Source: Spirochaetaceae bacterium
GTDB taxonomy: Bacteria; Spirochaetota; Spirochaetia; Treponematales; Breznakiellaceae
Direction: 5' to 3'
Length of the DNA stretch: 6,049 nucleotides
Assembly (NCBI GenBank): GCA_031280705.1
Contig: JAITGJ010000158.1
Span: forward strand, 1-6,049
Part shown: one piece after another, positions 1 to 5,865 of the stretch
How positions within the stretch are numbered: the first letter of the stretch is position 1
Layout of the letters: each line of letters opens with the position of its first letter
Notes under the pieces: model-generated
What the model was told of the DNA's origin: nothing
The model's database searches: none
What the model saw: the letters and a program-made list of their open reading frames with translations, nothing else
Made by a program: the position numbers and the translations under genes

Positions 1-3
1 CAA

Positions 4-28
4 GCCCAAACCGCTGCGCGGTTTGGGC
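4..28. terminator. Perfect hairpin at the left edge, possible terminator of an upstream gene
   Basis: An 11-bp perfect inverted repeat, GCCCAAACCGC (4-14) with GCGGTTTGGGC (18-28), encloses a three-base TGC loop. It is followed by ACGGATTATTTG, which is only mildly T-rich, so this is not a classical intrinsic terminator in the plus direction. It lies just upstream of the promoter-like sequence of the first gene, which suits the end of a gene lying off the left edge. A dispersed palindromic repeat is the alternative. Confidence 0.5.
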
Positions 29-57
29 ACGGATTATTTGCCTTATTCGTTCTCTTG

Positions 58-63
58 TATAAT
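58..63 (+). promoter_or_regulatory. Candidate -10 box for the peptidase gene
   Basis: TATAAT at 58-63 matches the sigma-70 -10 consensus exactly. The best -35 candidates at normal spacing (TTATTT or TATTTG around 34-40) are weak. Transcription would start near position 70 and give a leader of roughly 100 nt before the peptidase start. The assignment rests mainly on the perfect -10 and the locally AT-rich stretch in otherwise GC-rich DNA. Confidence 0.45.
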
Positions 64-113
64 ACTAAAGAGTGTTCAAACTTCATGGTATTGGGATACC
101 TTCACCAGAGCGT

Positions 114-161
114 CCGCCCGTGTTCCCCGGCAGGTAATCGCAGGCCGGTATATACGGGCGG
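114..161 (+). promoter_or_regulatory. Leader stem-loop just upstream of the peptidase ribosome binding site
   Basis: CCGCCCGT (114-121) pairs perfectly with ACGGGCGG (154-161), giving an 8-bp GC-rich stem with a 32-base loop. The stem ends two bases before the purine-rich AAAGGCGGG (163-171) that serves as the ribosome binding site, so the structure could affect translation. There is no match to a known riboswitch that I can recognise. Confidence 0.25.
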
Positions 162-173
162 CAAAGGCGGGAA

Positions 174-1586
174 ATGATGACACGCAAAACCGGCGCAATG
201 CTGCTTATATGGGGAACCATGGCGCTTTTCGCGCAGGAAGCCCCGGATCAGGGTTCCTTTATCCGGGGGGCATTGCTGGATGGCGAACGCTACGACACGC
301 TGCCCCAGCGGGCAGTTCTTGCGCCGCGCACGTATCAGGCGCTGCCCGCTGAGGTATCCCTCAAAAAATACGCCCCCATTCCCGGCGATCAGACGCCCTA
401 CGGTACCTGCGTGGCATGGGCCGCGGCCTATGGCGCGCGTACCATATCGGAATCCGTGATCACGGACCGGCGGCAGACGCGGACCATCACGGGAAATGTG
501 TATTCTCCGGTGTTTGTGTACAAAAGCGTCAATAACGATCCGTCGTGCCTTTCGGGAATGCAGATTTTTTCCGCGCTGGATTTGATGCGCGATGAGGGTA
601 CGCCCCGGATGCTTGCCGCCGAGCGGACTACTGATTTCAGGCAGGTATCGCTTGAGGAATTTGCCGGGGAACGGCGCTATACGATTGCCGATTATGTAAC
701 GCTGTTCCGCGCCGAGCGGCCGGGCCGGGGCAATACCGGGCCGGGACACGTGCTCGCCGTGAAAAAAAGCCTTGCCGAAATGCGGCCCGTGATTATCGGG
801 ATGAATACGCCCGAATCCTTTCTGCACGCGATAGGCGTCTGGCAGCCCGGCGAAAATCCGCATCGCTATTATGGCGGACACGCACTGGTGGTGGTGGGAT
901 ACGATGACAGCCGCCACGGCGGCGCGTTTGAGGTGCTGAACAGTTGGGGCAAGAAATGGGGCAATGCGGGCTTTATCTGGATAACCTATGAAACATTTGG
1001 GCAGTGGGTGCGCGAAGCCTATGAAATTATTGAAAACCTTGCCGTCTGGAGCGATACGAGCCGCTTTTCGGGATTTGCCCGGGTGGAGGCCGCCGGCGTA
1101 AACGGAGCGGCGCCGGGAACGCTGCCCGTGGCGTTTACCCGGGAGGGCTACTACGCCGTTTCCGGCCTTTCCGCCGGGACGCGCTGCCGCCTGCTCCTTG
1201 GGAATACGGATCCGGCGTATCTGTACGCCTTTTCCATAAACGGCGGTGAAATTACGCGGGTGTTTCCCCCGGAAAACAGCACGGTTGTTCCGGTGCTCGA
1301 TTACGCGGAAAGTTACCTGACCCTTCCCGGCGGGGACAACTGGATTACCGCCGGAACGGACGCACAGTATCTGGTCATTTTTTACGCGAAAGAAAAATTG
1401 AACAGTACCCAGATCCGGGCGCGGCTCGGCAAAAGCCAGGGGTCAATTACCGCGCGGACAGCGGCGGCGGCGGGAGCGGAGTATTTTCCGGCGGAAAGCG
1501 CGCATTGCAAAAATGATGAAATACGGTTCACCGCGGAATCGGAAAACAGCAAGGGGGTATTTGCTCTGATCATCGCGCTTGAATAG
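174..1586 (+). CDS. Secreted papain-family (C1) cysteine peptidase with C-terminal DUF4384-like domain
   Basis: A 470-aa protein. Residues 1-20 form a signal peptide: a basic MMTRKTG, then a hydrophobic stretch ending LFA, with likely cleavage before Gln21. The mature protein therefore probably acts outside the cytoplasm. The papain core has all catalytic elements in order. Gln73 (oxyanion hole) lies six residues before Cys79 in DQTPYGTCVAWA, as in papain. His236 is in GGHALVVVGYDD, and Asn256 is in LNSWGKKWG, the classic NSWG motif. Residues about 325-410 (YLYAFSINGGEITRVFPP, then ITAGTDAQYLVIFYA) resemble DUF4384, a beta-rich domain of unknown role often joined to secreted or surface proteins. 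The start follows AAAGGCGGG; ATG 177 is an equally spaced alternative. The substrate is unknown. The next gene, the chemoreceptor, begins about 140 bases downstream with no obvious terminator between. Confidence 0.9.
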   Translation: MMTRKTGAMLLIWGTMALFAQEAPDQGSFIRGALLDGERYDTLPQRAVLAPRTYQALPAEVSLKKYAPIPGDQTPYGTCVAWAAAYGARTISESVITDRRQTRTITGNVYSPVFVYKSVNNDPSCLSGMQIFSALDLMRDEGTPRMLAAERTTDFRQVSLEEFAGERRYTIADYVTLFRAERPGRGNTGPGHVLAVKKSLAEMRPVIIGMNTPESFLHAIGVWQPGENPHRYYGGHALVVVGYDDSRHGGAFEVLNSWGKKWGNAGFIWITYETFGQWVREAYEIIENLAVWSDTSRFSGFARVEAAGVNGAAPGTLPVAFTREGYYAVSGLSAGTRCRLLLGNTDPAYLYAFSINGGEITRVFPPENSTVVPVLDYAESYLTLPGGDNWITAGTDAQYLVIFYAKEKLNSTQIRARLGKSQGSITARTAAAAGAEYFPAESAHCKNDEIRFTAESENSKGVFALIIALE

Positions 1587-1727
1587 CGTTGTTCATTGTT
1601 TGATAAAGACCCCATGCGCCGGATGGGAAAACAGTCAAAGGCACGGATTGGCGGACAGGTCCAATCCACAAAACAGGGCGCGTCCGCGTTGGAGGCGGAA
1701 GCCGCGCCGGGAAAAAGGCAGGTATTA
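1587..1727 (+). other. Spacer between peptidase and chemoreceptor; open in the frame of both genes
   Basis: These 141 bases separate the peptidase TAG (1584-1586) from the preferred chemoreceptor ATG (1728). The two genes lie in the same reading frame, and the spacer has no stop in that frame. A TTG (1596) or ATG (1614) could therefore in principle start a longer chemoreceptor. I favour 1728 because AAAAAGGCAGG lies just upstream of it and because MKKVKVSLQTQFIAFF places the membrane anchor at the very N-terminus, as usual for the family. I see no clear terminator or promoter here. Confidence 0.5.
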
Positions 1728-3569
1728 ATGAAAAAAGTAAAAGTATCCCTCCAAACGCAGTTCATTGCGTTTTTTTCGGGAGCCATTGTTGTTATCTGCG
1801 GCCTTCTTACCTTTCTGGGGCTGCGGGAAAGCGCGGAAATCGCCATCGGAATTTTCTCAAAAGACGGCGCGGCGCTTTCCACGGAAATCGTAACGGTAGT
1901 TATTGACGGGGACCGGTTTGAAACGCTGGCGCGGAATCCCGTTTCAAACGACCGCTATTTTATTCAACTGCAAAAGGCGCTCTATGAAAAGCAGACAAGC
2001 TCCACCGCGCTGTTCCTGTACGCCGTTGCCCCCATAAACGGCGATAGCGGGGGAACCGCCTGGCACTATGTCGCTGACGGGAGCGATGTTCCCGGCGGAC
2101 AGGATTATTCGGAGCCGGGCACCGTGGTGGACACGACGTTTTACGGCCAGGCGTTCAAGCGGGCACTGCAAACCGGCGCCTCCGAGCACAGTCAAATCGA
2201 CATGGACGTTGAAACGGGCCTTGATCTGGTAACAATCTTTACGCCGGTAAAAAATTCCCGGGGGGCCGTTGTCGGCGCGATAGGCTGTGATTTTGATGCC
2301 CGCGATCTCAATCGTGATATACGCCTCCAGGCCGTGCGGCAGATCGGCGTTGCGCTGGTGCTTGGCGCCATCGCCATTGTCATTACGGCAATTTTCCTCC
2401 GGGGCATTTTCAGGCGGATTTTTTCCATGAGCACGATTCTCCAGGGGCTCTCTGAGGGCGACGGCGATCTTACGCCCCGGATTACCGCAAACCGGATGGA
2501 TGAAATAGGTATTCTGGCATCCTATTTCAATCTGACGCTGGATAAAATCAAACACATGATTATTACCGTCAAGGAAATGACCGTAAAACTGTCCGGCATG
2601 GGAAACGATCTTTCTACCAGCATGGCGGAAACCGCGGCGGCGGTGAACGAAATCGCCGCGAACATTCAGAGCATAAAAAACCAGGCGATCAACCAATCCG
2701 CAAGCGTTACCGAAACGGGGTCTACCATGGAACAGGTTACGCTCAATATTGAAAAACTCAACAAGCATGTGGAAGATCAGGCCGCGAGCGTGTCCCAGTC
2801 ATCATCTGCCATTGAGGAAATGCTCGCCAACATTCAGAGCGTTACCCAGACCCTCCAGCGGAACGAGAAAAATGTTTCGCACCTCGCCACGGCGTCGGAT
2901 GTGGGCCGGACCGGGCTGGAGGAAGTTTCCGCCGACATTCAGGAAATTGCCCGCGAGTCAGCGGGGCTTATCGAAATAAATTCGGTAATTAAAAATATCG
3001 CCAGCCAGACCAATCTGCTCGCCATGAACGCCGCCATTGAGGCGGCGCACGCGGGGGAAGCGGGAAAAGGATTCGCGGTGGTTGCCGATGAAATTCGCAA
3101 ACTCGCGGAAAACGCGGCGGAACAGTCAAAAACCATTTCCGGCGTCCTTAAAAAGATCACGGAATCCATCGAAAAGATCACCAAATCGACCGGTACGGTA
3201 CTGGAAAAATTCCAGGATATTGATGATCAGGTAAAAACCGTGGCGAATCAGGAAGCCCAGATCAGAACGGCGATGGAAGAACAGGGCGCGGGAAGCCAGC
3301 AAATTCTTGACGCAATCGGCAGGCTTAACGGCATCACCGGGCAGGTTAAAAACAGCTCCCGTGAAATGCTTGAGGGAAGCCAGGAAGTTATCCGGGAAAG
3401 CCAAAATCTGGAAAAGGTAACGCAGGAAATCACCAGCGGCGTGAACGAAATGGCTACCGGCGCGGATCAGATCAATGTGTCGATAAATCAGGTGAACAAT
3501 CTTTCCGGCAGCAACAGGCAGTTGGTTGAAACGCTGGTGCAGGAAATGGCAAAGTTTAAGGTAGAATGA
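1728..3569 (+). CDS. Methyl-accepting chemotaxis protein (two-TM, Cache-like sensor, HAMP, MA domain)
   Basis: A 613-aa transmembrane chemoreceptor that would bind a ligand outside the cytoplasmic membrane and control CheA via CheW. Residues 11-31 form TM1. Residues about 32-205 form a periplasmic sensor whose end (TPVKNSRGAVVGAIGCDFD) resembles a Cache domain. Residues about 207-227 form TM2. A HAMP linker follows at about 229-280, containing DGDLTPRI and DEIGILASYFN. The cytoplasmic coiled-coil signalling domain runs from about 300 to 590. Its hairpin tip, about residues 424-452, has the highly conserved IASQTNLLAMNAAIEAAHAGEAGKGFAVVADE core (shown in part: NLLAMNAAIEAAHAGEAGKG). The protein ends FKVE with no CheR-tethering pentapeptide. 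The ligand cannot be read from the sequence. The stop codon overlaps the next gene's start. An in-frame extension to TTG 1596 would add 44 basic residues and is less likely. Confidence 0.95.
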   Translation: MKKVKVSLQTQFIAFFSGAIVVICGLLTFLGLRESAEIAIGIFSKDGAALSTEIVTVVIDGDRFETLARNPVSNDRYFIQLQKALYEKQTSSTALFLYAVAPINGDSGGTAWHYVADGSDVPGGQDYSEPGTVVDTTFYGQAFKRALQTGASEHSQIDMDVETGLDLVTIFTPVKNSRGAVVGAIGCDFDARDLNRDIRLQAVRQIGVALVLGAIAIVITAIFLRGIFRRIFSMSTILQGLSEGDGDLTPRITANRMDEIGILASYFNLTLDKIKHMIITVKEMTVKLSGMGNDLSTSMAETAAAVNEIAANIQSIKNQAINQSASVTETGSTMEQVTLNIEKLNKHVEDQAASVSQSSSAIEEMLANIQSVTQTLQRNEKNVSHLATASDVGRTGLEEVSADIQEIARESAGLIEINSVIKNIASQTNLLAMNAAIEAAHAGEAGKGFAVVADEIRKLAENAAEQSKTISGVLKKITESIEKITKSTGTVLEKFQDIDDQVKTVANQEAQIRTAMEEQGAGSQQILDAIGRLNGITGQVKNSSREMLEGSQEVIRESQNLEKVTQEITSGVNEMATGADQINVSINQVNNLSGSNRQLVETLVQEMAKFKVE

Positions 3570-4327
3570 AAGCGGTTTGGCAGGAAGATTTTCCGGTACG
3601 CTGGCGCGATGTAGACCGGGCCGGGCGGCTGACACTGGCGTCAACCATGGAAGTGTTTCAGGAAGCGGCGATCAGCCACGCGGAGGAACTCGGCGCGGGC
3701 CGCGCGGTGATGCTGGCCGACCGTCAGGGCTGGGTGCTGTCCCGCATGTCCGTGGTGATGGATGCGCGGCCCCGCTGGGGGGACGGCCTCACGGTCCGTA
3801 CCTGGCCGCGGGGAACGGACCGGCTTTTCGCGGTCAGGGATTATGATATTATGGCCGGCGGCGGCGCGATCATCCGGGGCCGGAGCGGGTGGCTTATCCT
3901 GGACCTGGACCGGCGGCGGCCACTTCGTCCCCAAAGCGTCGTGGACAAAATGCCCGCAAACGAAGGCCGGGACGCCCTGTCCGGCACTCCGGCGGGGCTT
4001 GAGGCGCGGGACGGCCTCGCAAAGACCGCCGAACGGACGGCCCGTTATTCGGATATTGACTTTAACGGCCACATGAACAATACGCGCTATATTTCCTGGC
4101 TCCAGGATCTCGCGCCGCCTGAATTGCTGGAAAACGCGGCCCGCCTCCGGCTGGACGTAAATTATCTTGCGGAAGTAATGCCCGGAGAATGTATCGAACT
4201 GTACTCCGGAATGGCGGCGCTCCCGTCCGGCGCGGAACATGACGGCGCATGGACGGAAGCCCTGGCCGTGGAGGGCAGGCGCGGCGGGGAAGCGGTTTTT
4301 CGCGCGGAACTTCGCGCCGGGACATAA
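3566..4327 (+). CDS. Acyl-ACP thioesterase (FatA/FatB-type, double hotdog)
   Basis: A 253-aa cytoplasmic protein predicted to hydrolyse acyl-acyl-carrier-protein and release free fatty acid. Two hotdog halves are visible. The N-terminal half has RWRDVDRAGRLTLASTMEVFQEAA and a WVLSRMSVVMDARPRWGD stretch. The C-terminal half has RYSDIDFNGHMNNTRYISWLQ. The plant FatB catalytic set (Asp, Asn, His, Glu, with D-x-N-x-H and a Glu 34 residues after the His) is matched by D165, N167, H169 and E203 with the same spacing. The length is normal for bacterial members, which lack the plant transit peptide. Its ATG overlaps the chemoreceptor TGA (ATGA at 3566-3569), so it is probably translationally coupled to it. 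Whether its role is in lipid supply or in membrane remodelling is unknown. A 4-hydroxybenzoyl-CoA-type thioesterase is a less likely reading, because those are single-hotdog proteins of about half this length. Confidence 0.88.
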   Translation: MKAVWQEDFPVRWRDVDRAGRLTLASTMEVFQEAAISHAEELGAGRAVMLADRQGWVLSRMSVVMDARPRWGDGLTVRTWPRGTDRLFAVRDYDIMAGGGAIIRGRSGWLILDLDRRRPLRPQSVVDKMPANEGRDALSGTPAGLEARDGLAKTAERTARYSDIDFNGHMNNTRYISWLQDLAPPELLENAARLRLDVNYLAEVMPGECIELYSGMAALPSGAEHDGAWTEALAVEGRRGGEAVFRAELRAGT

Positions 4328-4382
4328 CGTGCCGGGCGGCGGCTTCCGGCGGCCGGTCCCCGTGGAACCGGATTTTGTTTAA

Positions 4383-4419
4383 CCGGACCGGGCAAATCAC
4401 CGGCGGACAGATTTTTTTT
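4383..4419 (+). terminator. Weak candidate terminator after the thioesterase gene
   Basis: A run of eight T residues (4412-4419) follows short GC-rich pairing possibilities: CCGG 4388-4391 with CCGG 4400-4403, or AAATC 4395-4399 with GATTT 4410-4414. The T-tract is convincing, but none of the stems is strong. It is placed correctly, about 85 bases after the thioesterase stop, to end a peptidase-chemoreceptor-thioesterase transcript. Confidence 0.35.
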
Positions 4420-4453
4420 AGGTAACGGCGATCACAAAAGCCTTCTATAGCAG

Positions 4454-4459
4454 TATACT
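4454..4459 (+). promoter_or_regulatory. Possible -10 box for the DinB-like gene
   Basis: TATACT at 4454-4459 resembles a sigma-70 -10 element and sits in an AT-rich pocket of the intergenic region, about 95 bases before the gene. No good -35 lies at the right distance upstream. A TTGACG at 4459-4464 looks like a -35 hexamer, but GC-rich sequence occupies the place where its -10 would fall. Confidence 0.25.
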
Positions 4460-4473
4460 TGACGTGTGGGAAA

Positions 4474-4511
4474 TCCGGCCGCTCCGCCGGCGGACCGGCG
4501 CGCCGGCCGGA
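4474..4511 (+). promoter_or_regulatory. GC-rich stem-loop in the leader of the DinB-like gene
   Basis: TCCGGCCG (4474-4481) pairs perfectly with CGGCCGGA (4504-4511), and the 22-base loop contains smaller self-complementary runs (CCGCCGGCGG, 4484-4493). It lies about 30 bases before the ribosome binding site. It could be a leader attenuator or simply GC-rich intergenic sequence; no known riboswitch is recognised. Confidence 0.25.
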
Positions 4512-4553
4512 CGATGATGACTTTGAAAAACGCTGCTAGTTATGGAGGATCCT

Positions 4554-5081
4554 ATGAAAAATGTTTTTTTGGTACAGGCCAGGTATAACAAGGCCACGGA
4601 CAAAACCGTTTATGACATTTTAAGCGGCCTTTCCAATGATGAACGGGAAAAAGACCGGGGCGGGTACTTCAAAAGCCTTTCCCAAACATTCCGCCATTAT
4701 ATCGGGAGCGCGGGCTTTTTCCACGGCGCCCTCCAAAGCGCCGTAAACGGCAATGCCGCGGCGCGGAAGGCCCTGTCCTACGAAGCGCCCAAGCTGCCAG
4801 ACGGCCCGCTTTCGGAAGCCCAGTGGAAAACCCTGGCCGGGTACCTCAATACGGTAAACGACGCCTTCATTCAGTTTGTGGAAGCCCTGCGCCCGGAAGA
4901 TTTTGCGATTTCCATTACATTTGGCCCGCCCGCCTGGCCGCCGGTTCCGCTCTACTTCCTTTTGATGATGATCCACTCCCACGCGATCCATCACCGGGGG
5001 CAAATCAGCGAAATGCTGGACGAAATGAAGGTTGAAAACAACTGGTCCGGCATGAACCCGGATTTCCTGCCGAAAGCCTGA
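4554..5081 (+). CDS. DinB/YfiT-family four-helix-bundle protein
   Basis: A 175-aa protein. DinB-family proteins are small helical bundles with three histidines binding a divalent metal; members include thiol-dependent S-transferases and many proteins of unknown substrate. Here the likely ligands are His48 (in FRHYIG) and the HxxxH pair His143 and His147 in HSHAIHHRGQ, where the HRGQ ending is typical of the family. The length is normal and there is no signal peptide, so a cytoplasmic location is expected. An ATG at 4542 would add MEDP, but GGAGG at 4544-4548 lies five bases before ATG 4554, so the inner start is preferred. It has its own leader and a downstream hairpin, so it is probably monocistronic. 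The reaction cannot be stated. Confidence 0.85.
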   Translation: MKNVFLVQARYNKATDKTVYDILSGLSNDEREKDRGGYFKSLSQTFRHYIGSAGFFHGALQSAVNGNAAARKALSYEAPKLPDGPLSEAQWKTLAGYLNTVNDAFIQFVEALRPEDFAISITFGPPAWPPVPLYFLLMMIHSHAIHHRGQISEMLDEMKVENNWSGMNPDFLPKA

Positions 5082-5087
5082 CAAACC

Positions 5088-5107
5088 GCCCCGCCTTCGG
5101 GCGGGGC
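5088..5107 (+). terminator. Perfect TTCG-tetraloop hairpin after the DinB-like gene
   Basis: GCCCCGCC (5088-5095) pairs with GGCGGGGC (5100-5107) around a TTCG tetraloop, six bases after the DinB-like stop. The hairpin is very stable, but no T-tract follows it. It is best read as a terminator or 3'-end stabilising structure. Confidence 0.6.
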
Positions 5108-5231
5108 ATCGCCGGGCGGCGTCCTGGGCGTCCCCGAAAACGGCGCCTGGCACCCCGGCGTCAACTCCAAAAGACGCCCGGCGCCGTTGCGCCCTCTCAA
5201 CAAGCGTGTCGTCTATGCTGCCGCCGGAGCG
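5108..5231. other. GC-rich gene-free stretch with imperfect inverted repeats
   Basis: I see no credible gene here. The stretch contains overlapping inverted repeats. CGCCGGGCG (from 5110) is complementary to CGCCCGGCG (from 5175). A local stem, GGCGTC 5157-5162 with GACGCC 5173-5178, continues past one mismatch. A minus-strand open frame crosses it but only as an antisense extension of the DinB-like gene. A dispersed intergenic repeat is possible, because CCGGGCGGCG recurs in the other intergenic regions. Confidence 0.4.
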
Positions 5232-5234
5232 TAA

Positions 5235-5363
5235 GAGCCTGTTCAAATTGTGGATTTTTGAGGTCTATTGACCGCAAAAATCCCGGTTTTCGGACTCTTT
5301 TGGAGCCTGCAAGGTAGAATTGTGGCGTTTGCAACGCCACAATTCCAGATTTTGAACAGGCTC
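5235..5363. mobile_element. MITE-like element, 129 bp, with TAA target duplication
   Basis: The ends are inverted repeats: GAGCCTGTTCAAA (5235-5247) and TTTGAACAGGCTC (5351-5363), 13 bp perfect. A direct TAA flanks both sides (5232-5234 and 5364-5366), as expected for a 3-bp target duplication. If an 8- to 9-base gap is allowed, the similarity of the ends extends through TTGTGG. The element holds no open frame of note and contains a long internal palindrome. A 3-bp TNA duplication with GAG-type ends is characteristic of parts of the IS5 family (IS1031-like), so a non-autonomous derivative of such an element is a reasonable inference. It ends five bases from the antitoxin stop codon, between two convergent genes, and so may also work as a bidirectional terminator. 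Confidence 0.7.
5317..5345. repeat. 13-bp perfect palindrome inside the MITE-like element
   Basis: GAATTGTGGCGTT (5317-5329) and AACGCCACAATTC (5333-5345) pair perfectly around a TGC loop. The motif AATTGTGG also occurs near the left end of the element (5246-5253), so the left end, the hairpin and its complement share it. The hairpin would form in RNA from either direction. Confidence 0.8.
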
Positions 5364-5368
5364 TAAGC

Positions 5369-5602
5369 CTACACCGCCTCCGCCGCTATTTTTTCGCGCA
5401 CCATCTCGCCGATGATTTGAGCGGTGCTTTTGCGTGTAGCTTCAGCTTTTACACGGAGCCAGCCGGCGGAAAGGTCATCTACTTCGACCAAATGGGCTTT
5501 GTGGACGCTGAAATAACCGGGCTTTGACATATCGGGCATGATCGTGTTCTGGGTGTAGTAGTCGTCTAAAGCGTCATAGTCTTCATCGGTCAATGTTGTC
5601 AT
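5369..5602 (-). CDS. Antitoxin of a BrnTA-like toxin-antitoxin pair
   Basis: A 77-aa protein starting MTTLTDEDYDALDDYY. The N-terminal half is acidic and probably contacts the toxin. The C-terminal half (residues about 37-73, from AHLVEVDDLSAGWLRVKAEA through TAQIIGEMVREKIAA) has the strand-helix-helix pattern of a ribbon-helix-helix DNA-binding fold, as in BrnA/CopG-type antitoxins. I chose ATG 5602 over the upstream ATG 5626 because AAGGAA lies about eight bases before it and because it overlaps the end of the toxin frame by 20 bases. That toxin-first, overlapping layout is typical of BrnT-BrnA loci. Such antitoxins usually repress their own promoter. The toxin gene in front is broken, so this may be an orphan antitoxin. 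The family assignment is by pattern, not by search. Confidence 0.7.
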   Translation of the reverse strand: MTTLTDEDYDALDDYYTQNTIMPDMSKPGYFSVHKAHLVEVDDLSAGWLRVKAEATRKSTAQIIGEMVREKIAAEAV

Positions 5603-5852
5603 TGTTTTTTCCTTGCAAGAGCGCACGATACGCTTTGCGGCATTTCATGGTATGAAATACGTTGGCGGTATCAGCGCCAAGCTCATTATAGATAATCTCC
5701 AGCAGATTGCCGCTGCGGTCGAAGCAGAGGAGCAGATATGTATCCTCTCTGCCGGACATTGCCCGGTTAAACTAGCACAGGTCAAAGGCTTTGCGAATAT
5801 CTGCCTCGTCTATGCCATGTTTGAACGCCGCCGGCCTACATAGTATCTCCAC
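5583..5852 (-). pseudogene. BrnT/RelE-like toxin gene broken by an internal amber codon
   Basis: Read from GTG 5852, the frame gives VEILCRPAAFKHGIDEADIR, then KAFDLC, then TAG at codon 27 (5774-5772). It then stays open for about 60 more codons: FNRAMSGREDTYLLLCFDRS, GNLLEIIYNELGADTANVFH, TMKCRKAYRALLQGKNN. The KHGI start, the central YLLLCFDRSGNLLEI strand and the C-terminal VFHTMKCRKAYRALL are what I expect of small BrnT/RelE-fold ribonuclease toxins. The single stop therefore interrupts an otherwise well preserved protein. An in-frame ATG at 5759 (residue 32) could only make an N-truncated product. The preferred start is GTG because a TAA closes the frame four codons upstream and no in-frame ATG precedes the stop. 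The gene overlaps the antitoxin start by 20 bases. Confidence 0.7.
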
Positions 5853-5865
5853 GCTTCCATTTTAC

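Noticed and set aside
102..917. 271-aa minus-strand open frame opposite the peptidase
   Set aside because: It is antisense to a well supported peptidase with intact catalytic motifs. Its His/Arg/Gly-rich composition is typical of a GC-rich shadow frame.
1944..2768. 274-aa minus-strand open frame opposite the chemoreceptor
   Set aside because: It is a shadow of the chemoreceptor with no recognisable motif.
4620..5246. 208-aa minus-strand open frame covering the DinB-like gene and the following spacer
   Set aside because: It is mostly antisense to a supported gene, and the part outside that gene contains the tetraloop hairpin and repeats rather than a domain.
5772..5774. Amber recoding (pyrrolysine or suppressor) in the toxin
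   Set aside because: Nothing in the window supports it, and the peptidase and antitoxin both end at TAG as normal stops. A null mutation is simpler.
5613..5843. 76-aa plus-strand open frame
   Set aside because: It is the complement of the broken toxin gene, whose translation is clearly more protein-like.
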